DNA from: Chloroflexota bacterium
GTDB lineage: Bacteria; Chloroflexota; Dehalococcoidia; UBA3495
Assembly: GCA_022563275.1 (NCBI GenBank)
Contig: JADFNR010000031.1
Location: 1-29,179, forward strand
Length of the DNA stretch: 29,179 nt
Direction of reading: 5' to 3'
Below the pieces are notes generated by a model. It was not told the origin of the DNA and did no database searches. It was given only the letters and a program-made list of their open reading frames with translations. Shown here one piece after another: positions 8,273 to 17,131 of the stretch. The position numbers were made by a program, and so were the translations under genes. Position 1 is the stretch's first letter; every line of letters starts with the position of its first letter.

Positions 8273-9180
8273 TCGCCGGACTTTCTGACGGCGTGGCCGC
8301 CGAACTGCTGGCGCAGGGCCGCCAGCAGCCGGCCGCCGAAGGGCTGGTCCTGCCGTGACCGGAACCGGGCCTGCAGGGAGAGGGTTATCACCGGGATCGG
8401 CACCGCCAATTCCACCGATTCCTCAACGGTCCAACGGCCTTCCCCTGAGTCATCCACGTAGGACTCGAGGGATTGCAGTGTGGGGTCTTCTTTCAGGGCG
8501 TCGGCGGCCAGGTCCAACAGCCAGGAGCGGACCACGCTGCCGTGACGCCAGACCTCGGCGATGGCCGGAAGGTCCAGGGCAAACTCTTCCTTGGCCGCCA
8601 TCAGCTCGAAACCCTCGGCGTAGGACTGCATCAGCCCGTATTCCACGCCGTTATGCACCATCTTGGTGAAGTGGCCCGATCCGCTGGGTCCCACCCGGCT
8701 ATACCCCTTGTCTGGGGCCGGGGCCAGGGTGTGGAAGATGGGCTCCAGGCGCTTGACCGCGGCCTCGTCTCCGCCGACCATCAGGCAATAGCCCTCGGTC
8801 AGTCCCCAGATGCCGCCGCTGGTGCCGACATCGATGAAGTCGATCCCCTGGCCGGCCAATCTTTCGGCGCGGCGCATGCTGTCTTTGTAGTTGGCGTTGC
8901 CGCCGTCCAAGATGGCGTCGCCGGGGCTGAGCAGTTTGGCCAGCGAATCGATGGTGTCTTCAGTGGGCTGTCCGGCGGGCACCATGATCCACAGCGCTCG
9001 GGGGGTGGCGAGCCGCGCCACGACGTCCTCAAGCGAAGAGGCGCCTTCACCGCCGAAACCGTGGCTGGCCGTGACCGCGTCCGGGTCGCGGTCGTAGGTC
9101 ACCACGCGGTGTCCGCCGCTGACCAATCGCTGGGCCATGTTGCCACCCATTCGCCCCAGGCCGATCATTCCCAATTCCAC
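8269..9180 (-). CDS. gnd: 6-phosphogluconate dehydrogenase, short (YqeC/GndA) type
   Basis: Oxidative decarboxylation of 6-phosphogluconate to ribulose-5-phosphate. At 303 residues it belongs to the short prokaryotic class rather than the 470-residue class. Rossmann motif GLGRMG is at 7-12, DGGNA at 92-96, GTSGGIWG at 119-126, and catalytic Lys173, Asn177 and Glu180 lie in GHFTKMVHNGVEYGLMQ. The second beta strand ends in TYDRDPDA, with acidic residues where NADP-dependent long forms have Asn-Arg-Thr. This suggests NAD+ preference, as reported for other short forms; the point is inferred. The GTG start is supported by GAGGAG at 9189-9194 with 8-bp spacing. It overlaps zwf by 4 bp and follows the disulfide reductase by 63 bp. 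Confidence 0.95.
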   Translation of the reverse strand: MELGMIGLGRMGGNMAQRLVSGGHRVVTYDRDPDAVTASHGFGGEGASSLEDVVARLATPRALWIMVPAGQPTEDTIDSLAKLLSPGDAILDGGNANYKDSMRRAERLAGQGIDFIDVGTSGGIWGLTEGYCLMVGGDEAAVKRLEPIFHTLAPAPDKGYSRVGPSGSGHFTKMVHNGVEYGLMQSYAEGFELMAAKEEFALDLPAIAEVWRHGSVVRSWLLDLAADALKEDPTLQSLESYVDDSGEGRWTVEESVELAVPIPVITLSLQARFRSRQDQPFGGRLLAALRQQFGGHAVRKSGE

Positions 9181-9243
9181 GGGCTTAACTCCTCATGTAT
9201 CTGACTTCGTCTTGATGATACCGGATCGGCGCTCACGGATGGA

Positions 9244-10623
9244 TCAGACCGGCAGTTGGCCAAAGGCCCTTTGGAGCACCTCAGGCAGGGCCGGGTGCAC
9301 GTAGATCGACTGGGTGATGGCGTCCACTCCCAACCGGAGCCGCATGGCGTTGGCAACCTCTTGGATCAGGGTGGCGGCGTCGGTGCCGATTATGTGGCAG
9401 CCCAGGATCTCACCGGTCTCAGGGTCGGCCAGCACTTTCACGAAGCCGTCTTTGTCCTCGATGGATGCGCCGTAGGCGGTGTCCGAGTAGGCATAGGTGG
9501 CGGCCACGTAGGCTGCGCCCCGCCCTTCGGCCTCTTGCTGGGTCAACCCCACCGATGCCACCTGGGGCGAGGCGAAAACGGCGTGGGGCATGGCGTGATA
9601 ATCCACCGCCGCTTGGTTCTCCGGGTCAAGGATGTTGTTGGAGGCGTAGGCGGCCTCCAGATTGGCGTTGTGTTTCAGGAGGTACCGGCCCACGATGTCG
9701 CCAAGGGCCCAGATGCCGGGCACGTTGGTCTGGAGATGCTCATCGGTCTTGATGTAGCCGCGCTGGTTCAGCTCCACCCCGGTTTTGGCGACCTCTAAAC
9801 TGTCCGTGTTTGGGACGCGGCCGGTGGCCATCAACAGGGTGTCCGATGCGATCGACTTGCTCCCATCTGGCGTGGTTACCTCTACGATTATCTCGCCGTT
9901 TTTGGAGGAAACACCGGCGGCCTGGGAGTCGAGCATCATGTTGAAGCGGCGCTGATAGACCTCGGTGAACCGCCGGGAAACGTCCTCATCCTCTTCCCGG
10001 AGCATCAGCCCACGGCGGTGAATGATGGTTACTTCAGTGCCCAACGCACCGAAGAAATGGGCCAATTCGGCGGCGATATAACCCCCGCCAATGATCGTCA
10101 GCCGCCGAGGCTGCTCAGGCAGGCGAAGCGCTTCGTCGGATGTGATGTAGGGAGTTCGGTCCAGGCCTGGAATGTCCGGGACCCAGGGGCGGGTGCCGGC
10201 GGCGATGAGAATGGTGTCGGCGGTCAACTCTTCTTCATCTAGCCCAGGGCCGGTGACCGCGATGATCTTGGGGCCGGTGAACCGGCCGTGCCCCTTGAAA
10301 ACCTCGATGTTGTCGCTCTGCCGGTTGCCCCGTTCAATCATGGCGGCGTCGGCGTCCACCTCTTCGAAGGCACGCTGGACAATGAACCGCCAATCGATCC
10401 GTTCAACCTTGGCGTGGATGCCGAATGCTGCGGCGTTCTGGACCGTCTGCATCACGTCGGCGCAGTGGATGAGCATCTTGGATGGGATGCAGCCACGGTT
10501 CAGGCAGGTGCCGCCGAAAGGACCTTCTTCGATGACCGCCACGGAACGGCCGGCGTCCGACACATCTGCGGAAACCTCCAAACCGGAGCCGGAGCCGATA
10601 ACGATAAGGTCAAACTTTCGCAT
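9244..10623 (-). CDS. FAD-dependent disulfide reductase, mycothione reductase/Lpd-like
   Basis: The 459-residue product is a class-I pyridine nucleotide-disulfide oxidoreductase: FAD motif GSGSGLE (10-16), redox-active Cys40/Cys45 in GGTCLNRGCIPSK, NAD(P) motif GGGYIA (179-184), second FAD motif ALGDI, and C-terminal His443/Glu448 (HPALPE) for catalysis across the dimer. The residues after the second nucleotide strand (IIHRRG, 201-205) are basic, which favours NADPH. The GSGSG start, the block LMLREEDEDVSRRFTEVYQRRF and the length resemble actinobacterial mycothione reductase more than dihydrolipoamide dehydrogenase. No dehydrogenase-complex E1/E2 genes are nearby. GAGGA lies five bases before the ATG. 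Encoded between tkt and gnd, it probably spends NADPH made by the operon. The physiological thiol is unknown. Confidence 0.85.
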   Translation of the reverse strand: MRKFDLIVIGSGSGLEVSADVSDAGRSVAVIEEGPFGGTCLNRGCIPSKMLIHCADVMQTVQNAAAFGIHAKVERIDWRFIVQRAFEEVDADAAMIERGNRQSDNIEVFKGHGRFTGPKIIAVTGPGLDEEELTADTILIAAGTRPWVPDIPGLDRTPYITSDEALRLPEQPRRLTIIGGGYIAAELAHFFGALGTEVTIIHRRGLMLREEDEDVSRRFTEVYQRRFNMMLDSQAAGVSSKNGEIIVEVTTPDGSKSIASDTLLMATGRVPNTDSLEVAKTGVELNQRGYIKTDEHLQTNVPGIWALGDIVGRYLLKHNANLEAAYASNNILDPENQAAVDYHAMPHAVFASPQVASVGLTQQEAEGRGAAYVAATYAYSDTAYGASIEDKDGFVKVLADPETGEILGCHIIGTDAATLIQEVANAMRLRLGVDAITQSIYVHPALPEVLQRAFGQLPV

Positions 10624-10680
10624 CAGATTCCTCAGCCTATCGGCAATCGACCGGAGGCAGCCCTGTCTTTGGGCCGGATA

Positions 10681-12693
10681 TTAACTGGCCCCGTTTACCA
10701 ATCTTCGGGCTTCGCTGGCGACCCGTTCGGCTGTGATACCGAATTTCTCGTAGAGCACTCCGGCGGGCGCCGATGCGCCGTAGCCGCTCATGCCCACGGA
10801 GGCGCCGTCCAGACCCACGTACCGCTCCCACCCCTTGGTGGTGCCCGCCTCCACCGAGACCCGGGCCCGGAGGGATGGAGGCAAAACACTGTCCCGGTAC
10901 TCTTTGGGCTGTTCGTCGAATATCTCACAAGACGGCATGGAGACCACCCTTGCCGCGATACCTTCTCCCGCCAGCTTCTGTCCAGCCTCCAATGCGATGT
11001 GGACCTCGGAGCCGGTGCCGATGATCACCACCTGAGGGGAATCTCCGCTCTCCCAGAGGATGTAACCGCCCTTGAGGACGCCGGAGGCCGGATTCAGAGT
11101 GGAACGGTCCAACACCGGAAGGTTCTGGCGGGTGAAGGCCATCACGGTGGGGCCGTCCCGGCGGTTCATGGCCGCGCGCCATACTTCGACCGTTTCGGTG
11201 GCGTCGGCCGGCCGGCTGACCACCAGGCCCGGTATCTCACGCAGGGCCATCAGGTGTTCGATGGGTTGGTGGGTGGGCCCGTCTTCGCCGACGCCGATGG
11301 AATCGTGGGTGAATATATAGATCACCTGTTGGCCCATGATCGCTCCCAGCCGGATGGCGGGGCGCATGTAGTCGGAGAAAACCATGAAAGTGGCGGTGTA
11401 GGGTATTGCCCCGCCGTGCAGGGCGATGCCGTTGGCCACGGCGCCCATGGCGTGCTCCCTGACCCCGAAGTGCAGGTTGTGGCCGAAAAACTCTCCCTTT
11501 CCGATGTGGCCACGGTCCTCCAGGATGGTCCTGGTTGAGGGGGCGAGGTCGGCCGACCCGCCGATGAACGCCGACACGCCCTTGGATATGGCGTTCATCA
11601 CCAGGCCCGAGGCTGAGCGGGTGGCGATGGGGTCGGCTTTCTCGAACAATCCGTTCAGGCCCTCTTCCCAGCCATCGGGCAGCCTTCCGCGAAGGGCGTC
11701 GTCCAATTGCTGTGCCTCGGCGGGGAAGGCCTCCCGGTATTCGCTGAATGCCGCGTTCCATTCGGCCTGCTGCGCCTTGCCTCGCTGGGAGGCCAAACCC
11801 AGATGGACCCCGGCTTGGGCGGGGATGGTGAATGTTCCTTCATATCCCCATTCCAACTGGGCTTTGGCCAGGCCCACTTCCTCTTCTCCCAGGGGGTCTC
11901 CGTGGGCCGACCCCTTGCCGGCCTTATTGGGGCTGCCGTACCCGATCACTGTGCGGCAAATTATCATGCTGGGCTTTCCGGTCTCCGCTTTGGCGGCGGC
12001 CAATGCCGACGAAACTTCCTCAACGTCCATCCCTTCGATGGGGCCGATCACATGCCAGCCGTAGGCCTGAAACCGCTGGGCCACGTTCTCGCCGAAGGTG
12101 ATGTCGGTGTCGCCCTCGATGGAGATGTTGTTCTCGTCATAGAGCATGATGAGCTTGCCCAAGCCCAGGGTGCCCGCCATGGATGCGGCCTCCGATGCGA
12201 TGCCTTCCTGAAGGTCGCCGTCGGACACGATGGCGTAGGTATGGTGGTCGATGATCTCGTGACCGGGCCGGTTGTACTGGCCGGCCAGCCAACGCTCGGT
12301 CAGGGCCATGCCAACGGCGTTTCCAAAGCCTTGGCCCAGGGGTCCGGTGGTGGCTTCAACCCCTGGAGTCAGGCCGTGCTCGGGGTGGCCCGGGGTCTTG
12401 CTGCCCCACTGGCGGAACTGCTTCAGCTCATCCATGGGCAGGTCGTAGCCGGTCAGGTGGAGCAGGGAATACAGTAATGCCGATGCGTGGCCACAGGAGA
12501 GGACAAAGCGGTCGCGGTTGGGCCAGGCCGGGTCGTCAGGGTTGTGTTTGAGGAACCGGTCCCACAGGGCGTAGGCCATTGGCGCCGCCCCCATGGGTGT
12601 GCCCGGGTGACCCGATTTTGCCTTCTGAACGGTATCCACCGCCAGAAATCTGATGGTGTTGATACAGAGTTGGTCAAGGGCCTGGTCTGCCAA
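10681..12693 (-). CDS. tkt: Transketolase
   Basis: Thiamine-diphosphate enzyme moving two-carbon units between sugar phosphates in the non-oxidative pentose phosphate pathway. The 670-residue length is typical. Signatures are [11 protein letters not shown] (28-38), TTGPLGQGF (115-123), the TPP/metal motif SDGDLQEG (157-164) followed by [12 protein letters not shown], and FGVREHAMG with the catalytic glutamate in the pyrimidine-binding domain. Translation starts at TTG (12693): AAGGGGG sits 7 bp upstream and the residues match the family N-terminus ([20 protein letters not shown]). It is first gene of the operon, 57 bp before the disulfide reductase, with a candidate promoter at 12802-12830. 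Confidence 0.96.
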   Translation of the reverse strand: MADQALDQLCINTIRFLAVDTVQKAKSGHPGTPMGAAPMAYALWDRFLKHNPDDPAWPNRDRFVLSCGHASALLYSLLHLTGYDLPMDELKQFRQWGSKTPGHPEHGLTPGVEATTGPLGQGFGNAVGMALTERWLAGQYNRPGHEIIDHHTYAIVSDGDLQEGIASEAASMAGTLGLGKLIMLYDENNISIEGDTDITFGENVAQRFQAYGWHVIGPIEGMDVEEVSSALAAAKAETGKPSMIICRTVIGYGSPNKAGKGSAHGDPLGEEEVGLAKAQLEWGYEGTFTIPAQAGVHLGLASQRGKAQQAEWNAAFSEYREAFPAEAQQLDDALRGRLPDGWEEGLNGLFEKADPIATRSASGLVMNAISKGVSAFIGGSADLAPSTRTILEDRGHIGKGEFFGHNLHFGVREHAMGAVANGIALHGGAIPYTATFMVFSDYMRPAIRLGAIMGQQVIYIFTHDSIGVGEDGPTHQPIEHLMALREIPGLVVSRPADATETVEVWRAAMNRRDGPTVMAFTRQNLPVLDRSTLNPASGVLKGGYILWESGDSPQVVIIGTGSEVHIALEAGQKLAGEGIAARVVSMPSCEIFDEQPKEYRDSVLPPSLRARVSVEAGTTKGWERYVGLDGASVGMSGYGASAPAGVLYEKFGITAERVASEARRLVNGAS

Positions 12694-12700
12694 GGTGGAA

Positions 12701-12707
12701 CCCCCTT
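12701..12707 (-). promoter_or_regulatory. Ribosome binding site fixing a TTG start for tkt
   Basis: AAGGGGG on the minus strand, with 7 bases (TTCCACC) before TTG at 12693. No ATG or GTG in frame lies nearby with a comparable site, so the TTG is the best start. Confidence 0.7.
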
Positions 12708-12801
12708 AACGTCTGCGGGACGTGGTCATGGCATTTAGATTGAGGGAGCGCTGGTATCTAGGCCCATGCGCCCTGAATCTGAGGGAATCGAACCCCAGAT
12801 T

Positions 12802-12830
12802 ATGTTAGCGAACCGGGGGCGGGTTGTCAC
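12802..12830 (-). promoter_or_regulatory. Candidate promoter of the tkt-zwf operon
   Basis: Minus strand: -35 GTGACA (12825-12830), 17-bp spacer, -10 TAACAT (12802-12807). An overlapping CATAAT at 12799-12804 would need a 20-bp spacer. The leader would be about 100 nt. Moderate support. Confidence 0.4.
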
Positions 12831-12894
12831 TAGTAATTGGGCCTGAAGAAAAGGGTATTGATTGGCCCATGGGCAACGGGGTATCAGGGCCGGA

Positions 12895-13470
12895 CTAGGA
12901 CTGGGTTTCTGGGGTGGGCAATAACGACAACGAGGAATACTCCTCCAGGCGCTTGCGAAGCAGGATCCTGGCGCGGTGAAGACGGGATTTTAGCGAAGCG
13001 ATGGAGATGTTCAGTGCCTCGGCGGATTCATCGGTGGAAAGACCCTGGATGTCCCTCAAAACGACGGCGGCGCGGAGATCGGGGGATAGGACGTCCAGCC
13101 CAGCCTCCAACGTGGAGCGGAGCTCGCTGTTGACCGCGGCTTCTTCCGGGTCGTTCTTCCAATCGTAGACCAATGCGTCGTCGAAGAGATTTTCCGATAG
13201 GTATTTGGCCCGGGACTTTTCTTTGCGTATCTTCATCAGACAGGCGTTTACGACGATGCGGTAGAGCCAGGTGGACAGCTTGGACTGGCCTTTGAAGTGG
13301 GGTAGCGCCTTGAAGGCCGAGATATAGGCTTCCTGCACCGCATCCTCGGCATCCTCGGCGTTTCGCAGCATTCGGAAAGCGACGCTGTAGGCCAGATCGG
13401 AATACTGTTCCACGATCTCGGTGAACTGCCGCTCAAGGTCTACAGCACCGGATGCGTCTTGCGTCGACAT
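12895..13470 (-). CDS. ECF-family RNA polymerase sigma factor
   Basis: The 191-residue product has region 2 at about 16-85, including the DAVQEAYISAFKAL and LSTWLYRIVVNACLMKIRK blocks, and region 4 at about 118-176, with the helix-turn-helix LSTDESAEALNISIASLKSRLHRARILLRKRL. There is no region 1.1 or 3, which fits an extracytoplasmic-function sigma factor. The frame extends 40 codons further upstream, but the ATG at 13470 has AGGAG at 13477-13481 and starts close to region 2; the upstream extension is unlike the family and overlaps the predicted promoter. No anti-sigma gene is adjacent; the upstream neighbour on the same strand is the DUF3179 lipoprotein. The target regulon is unknown. Confidence 0.92.
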   Translation of the reverse strand: MSTQDASGAVDLERQFTEIVEQYSDLAYSVAFRMLRNAEDAEDAVQEAYISAFKALPHFKGQSKLSTWLYRIVVNACLMKIRKEKSRAKYLSENLFDDALVYDWKNDPEEAAVNSELRSTLEAGLDVLSPDLRAAVVLRDIQGLSTDESAEALNISIASLKSRLHRARILLRKRLEEYSSLSLLPTPETQS

Positions 13471-13520
13471 CCAAGTCTCCTGGGAAGTGGCCGGGTAGCT
13501 ATCGATCAAGCTATTGGTCA

Positions 13521-13549
13521 AGTGTATTCGTCCCAGAGACTGGCTGCAA
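13521..13549 (-). promoter_or_regulatory. Candidate promoter of the sigma factor gene
   Basis: Minus strand: -35 TTGCAG (13544-13549), 17-bp spacer, -10 TACACT (13521-13526). The -10 equals the one proposed for the dipeptidase operon. The leader would be about 44 nt. A TTGACC at 13514-13519 is also present but has no -10 at suitable spacing. Confidence 0.35.
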
Positions 13550-13615
13550 CATGTGTCCGGGCCGGTGCTGAGAGGGATGCAGCCCAACACGGTTTCGGGC
13601 CGGAGCCGGCAAAGG

Positions 13616-14983
13616 TTAACCCTTTCCTTGATAGATCAGGGTATCCGGCTTGAACGCTCCCCAGGCGAACCAGAAATGTTCGCCATGGACAATCTTGGTC
13701 AGGCGCTCGCCGGTCAATGGGCCCTCGATGGCCTCGCCCAATATATTCCATGTTGTGCCGGTTTCGGCGTCGGTGAACCCGTCGCCGGCGGGGCTGAAAG
13801 TCAACTTTCGTCCGTCTAATTCGGCGATAAAAACGGCTGTTGAGCCGACATCGTCCGCGAAACTGATGATTGGGCCGCCCAAGGCCGATGTGGTCCCGAA
13901 TTTGAAGAACACCGCCACGTCCACCCCGTTCACCTGGTAGTTCACCGCGCCTTCTTCAGCCAATACCGAAAATGGAAATGCAACGTCCACCCCGGCCACT
14001 GTGATTGCCGCGACCCGCTCCTTAGGCTGTAGACGGCCGTCCAACTCGCCTGTAAACAGGAACGGCGGGTTATCAACGCGGTCATAGCCAACGTATGGGT
14101 TCTCGCCGTAGCGGCGCGTAAATCCAGTTTGCTTGGACAGGACCAAGCCGTCCGGCTTAAAGGTCTTGAAGTCCTGCCAGGAAACGATGGGCGCGGCCAA
14201 GAAGTTGAGTTTTGTGCCGGCCATCACTCCGATGAGGGCCTCGCCGGTCAGCTGCTGCCACCAGGACTCGGTCTGCCGGTCCCACATCACCAGGTCGCTG
14301 TTGCGGAGGTTGCCCGAGGTCCCGAAATCCAGGACCATGCCGTTCACGGTCCGCTCGAAAACGATGGCGCTGTTGCAAAGAGGGCAGAAGGTTACCGCCA
14401 CCGGCACCCCACCGACCACGTCATTAACCACCTCATGCCAGATGAGCACCTGCAGCGGATACGCCCGCTCAACGCCGTTCATCTCAAACGAGATCACCGG
14501 TTCCAGGTCCGATAACCACTCATCAGCCTGGTCTATGGCGATGAAATTTGGGTGATCCAACGGGGGTATGCCGTCGCGGGGCACGCCGCCGGAAAAGATA
14601 TCGCTGAAGGGGATGGTGTGGTAGCTGAAGTCCGTCTTCCAGCCCGCCGTAGAGAACGGAGCGCTTCTCAAGGCGGCTTCGTAATCGGGGTCCTGCTCCA
14701 CCAGTCCTGTCGGCTCTACTAACACGGAAGAATCACCCGCTCCTTCCGGCGTCGGCCGGTCTGTGCCACGCGGCGTAGGTGGGACCTGCAATAGAGGGTC
14801 GGGCGCAAGCCGCTGCTCGGTTGGCGGGATCCGCGTAGCCTCCGGCGTAGACGGTGTAGCGGTTATATCAGATGCGGCCGCGGACGGCGGCGTGTCGCTG
14901 GAAGAAGTCGATTCTCCACCGCAGGCGATAGCTATGAGGGCTACGACTGCGGATATCAACCCAAGGGTGCGCAGGTTTGGCAT
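13616..14983 (-). CDS. DUF3179 domain lipoprotein
   Basis: The 455-residue product has an N-terminal lipoprotein signal: a short charged start, a hydrophobic stretch (LGLISAVVALIAIA) and lipobox Cys21 (AIAC-GG). Residues 22-95 are a Ser/Thr/Pro-rich linker, typical of exported tethered proteins. The remainder is the DUF3179 domain, with HEVVND (183-188), the CPLC motif (200-203) in VTFCPLCNSAIVFER, FGTSGNLRNSDLVMWDRQTESWWQQLTGEA, and a second half repeating similar elements. The biochemical role of DUF3179 is not established; CPLC could bind metal or be redox active. The ATG has AGGAG eight bases upstream. It lies 145 bp upstream of the sigma gene and is divergent from the acyl-CoA synthetase. 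Confidence 0.88.
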   Translation of the reverse strand: MPNLRTLGLISAVVALIAIACGGESTSSSDTPPSAAASDITATPSTPEATRIPPTEQRLAPDPLLQVPPTPRGTDRPTPEGAGDSSVLVEPTGLVEQDPDYEAALRSAPFSTAGWKTDFSYHTIPFSDIFSGGVPRDGIPPLDHPNFIAIDQADEWLSDLEPVISFEMNGVERAYPLQVLIWHEVVNDVVGGVPVAVTFCPLCNSAIVFERTVNGMVLDFGTSGNLRNSDLVMWDRQTESWWQQLTGEALIGVMAGTKLNFLAAPIVSWQDFKTFKPDGLVLSKQTGFTRRYGENPYVGYDRVDNPPFLFTGELDGRLQPKERVAAITVAGVDVAFPFSVLAEEGAVNYQVNGVDVAVFFKFGTTSALGGPIISFADDVGSTAVFIAELDGRKLTFSPAGDGFTDAETGTTWNILGEAIEGPLTGERLTKIVHGEHFWFAWGAFKPDTLIYQGKG

Positions 14984-15039
14984 TGGTCTTTCTCCTCAGA
15001 AAATAGGATGCCTGACTTCCTGAAGCGATTCAGTGGGGA

Positions 15040-15048
15040 ATTATGCCA
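15040..15048 (-). promoter_or_regulatory. Extended -10 promoter of the DUF3179 gene
   Basis: The minus strand reads TGGCATAAT (TGn plus CATAAT). The predicted leader is about 50 nt. No good -35 is seen, as is usual for extended -10 promoters. It is paired divergently with the candidate at 15104-15112. Confidence 0.45.
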
Positions 15049-15103
15049 GATTCGGCGCTCCCGTAATTTATCCTGAAGCTTTACCTGTACTTGGTTATGG
15101 CTA

Positions 15104-15112
15104 TGGTAGAAT
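15104..15112 (+). promoter_or_regulatory. Extended -10 promoter of the acyl-CoA synthetase gene
   Basis: TGGTAGAAT (TGn plus TAGAAT, one mismatch from TATAAT) lies 46 bp before the ATG at 15159. It is divergent from 15040-15048, leaving about 55 bp between the two for shared regulation. Confidence 0.4.
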
Positions 15113-15158
15113 CTGGGCCATATATTAGCCTGAATCCGGCGGCCAACGGAGGCATACC

Positions 15159-16756
15159 ATGGCTCCCAGCGCTTCACCCCGCCCATCGATGGCTCCCTAC
15201 CCGGAGGAGCCGGTCCAGGAGCTGCTGAAACGCGTGGCGGAGCGATTGCCGGACAAGACCGCTGTCATCGACGGGGACCGTACCTTCACCTACGGGCAGA
15301 TCGAAGACCTGAGCAACCGGTTCGCGTCCGCCTTGGCGTCCAGCGGTTTGGCCGTCGGCGACCGGGTGGGGGTCTTTGCCCCAACTGCGTCGAATTCGTT
15401 ATCGGATTTTTCGGGATACTTAAAGCGGGGGGAATCGCCAGCACCGTGAACTCCGCCTACACGGAAAGGGAGCTTGCCTTCCAGATGAATGACTGCGGCG
15501 CCTCGGTCCTGCTGGTCCATGAGGCCCTGTTGGAGGTGGCCGAAAAGGCGAAAGGTCACGGCATGAATGTCCGCCAATTGATCGTCATCAAGGCGGATTC
15601 CCAAGAAACCGGCTCATTCTGGGGCCTGATTGAGACCGCCTCAGGCCCGCCTCCCGAATTAGCCATCGACCCCAAAGTGGATGTCGCCACTCTGCCCTAC
15701 TCCAGCGGCACGACCGGATTGGCCAAGGGCGTGGAGTTGACCCACTTCAACCTCACCAGCAACGTCGTCCAGATGAACGGCTGCCAACCGGATCCTCCCT
15801 TGGCCAGCGAGGAGGACGTTGTCTTGGTCCACCTGCCCTTATTCCACATCTACGGGTTGCAGGTTTTGATGAACCTCTACATGTCGGTGGGCGCGACCCT
15901 GGTGATGATGGGGCGTTTCGATATGGGGGAGTTCCTGGGGCTCTTGGTGCGCCACAGAGTCAACCGGCTTTACACGGTGCCGCCGGTGGCCCAGGGCCTG
16001 ACCATGGTGCCAGGACTCAAGGACCTGGACCTATCGGCGCTGCAGACAATCATGCTGGCGGCAGCGCCCACGTCCACCGGCCTGCAGAAGCGGCTCGCGG
16101 AGGTGATGGGAGTGCCGGTGGTCCAGGGCTATGGGATGACCGAGCTTTCACCGGCCAGCCACGTCGATTACACGGATACCGAACGCAACCGGCCCGGTTC
16201 GGTGGGCCAGCTCACCCCGGATACCGAAGAAAAGATAGTCGACCTGGAAACTGGGCAGACCGAGGTAGCCCCAGGCGAACCGGGCGAATTATTGGTGCGC
16301 GGCCCCCAGGTGATGAAGGGCTATTTCAATAACCCCGAGGCCACGGCGGAGACCATCACCGCCGACGGCTGGCTGCACACCGGCGACATCGTGCGCGCCG
16401 ATGAAGACGGCTATCTCTGGGTGCTGGACCGCAAGAAAGAATTGATCAAATACAAGGCCTTTCAGGTGCCTCCCGCCGAGCTTGAGGGTCTGTTGCTGGG
16501 CCACCCCGCCGTCGCGGACGCCGCCGTCATCGGTATTCCTGACGAGGAGTCCGGTGAAGTGCCCAAGGCTTTCGTTGTGGTCAAAGAAGGCCAGGCGCCG
16601 TCCGCTGAGGAGATCATGGAGTTTATCGCCGGACAGGTGGCCACCTTCAAACAGATACGCCAAGTCCAATTCGTGGACAGCATTCCCAAGAACCCGTCCG
16701 GCAAGATACTGCGGCGGGTGCTGATAGATCAGGAGCGGGGAACCGCGGCGGACTGA
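15159..16756 (+). pseudogene. AMP-dependent acyl-CoA synthetase (4CL/fatty-acid type), frameshifted
   Basis: Two overlapping frames together make one ANL-family ligase of about 532 residues. Frame 1 (from ATG 15159, GGAGG six bases upstream) reads cleanly through GLAVGDRVGVFAP and then turns to nonsense, stopping at 15449. In the +1 frame right after the CCCC run at 15379-15382 the expected sequence resumes as NCVEFVIGFFGILKAGGIASTVNSAYTERE and runs to 16756. One missing C explains everything. The 3' part keeps all signatures: SSGTTGLAKGVE (ATP loop), YGMTELSP, GWLHTGDIV, DRKKELIKYKAFQVPPAELE and the C-terminal catalytic lysine in KNPSGKILRR. The acyl substrate is unknown. The change may be a sequencing error in a homopolymer, a recent mutation or, less likely, programmed slippage. 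Confidence 0.88.
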
Positions 16757-16779
16757 ATCGTGGCAATCTGCCAAAGTCC

Positions 16780-16802
16780 GTAGGCGCCGGTTTCAAACCA
16801 GC
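16780..16802 (+). repeat. REP-like palindrome, degenerate copy
   Basis: GTAGGCGCCGGTTTCAAACC then AGC. The head equals copies 837 and 974, and the stem GGTTT-C-AAACC is a mutated version of theirs. It lies 23 bp past the synthetase stop codon. Confidence 0.55.
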
Positions 16803-17005
16803 CCCACCGAATCAGCCGAATCCCATTTGTCGGACCTATATACAGCGATACCGCTCATGGTGAGCTCCGACCGCAGTCGAGAGTCACGATGGAATCGGAC
16901 CCATCGGACCTTATCTAACTGGTTGACCTCGATGGGTCCTTCGACAAGCTCAGGATGAGCGGAATTGGAATGACGAGGAACTGGGATGCTCCATTGTCAT
17001 TCCGC

Positions 17006-17131
17006 TGTCATTCCGAGCGAAGCGAGGAATCTCGTTGCTGATGAGGAGCCAACCGCCGGTTCCGCAGGGCAAAAACGGCGTGGCGGCTAGGCAATGGGAT
17101 TCTTCGCCGCTGCGGCTGGCTCAGAATGACA
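17006..17131. repeat. Interspersed palindrome-ended repeat, copy A
   Basis: Begins TGTCATTCCGAGCGAAGCGA and ends GGCTCAGAATGACA. The ends are imperfect inverted repeats (TGTCATTC(C/T)GAG), with GGAATC and GGATTCTT just inside. Related copies are at 22705-22805 and 24101-24195. No coding capacity; it resembles MITE-like intergenic elements seen in many genomes. Confidence 0.6.

Noticed and set aside
10288..11538. 416-codon plus-strand frame across the reductase/tkt junction
   Set aside because: It crosses two well-supported minus-strand genes and its translation has no recognisable domain.
12781..12798. T-arm-like sequence (GGGGTTCGATTCCC on the minus strand)
   Set aside because: No acceptor, anticodon or D arm can be built around it; the stem has a mismatch. 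Probably chance within the tkt leader.
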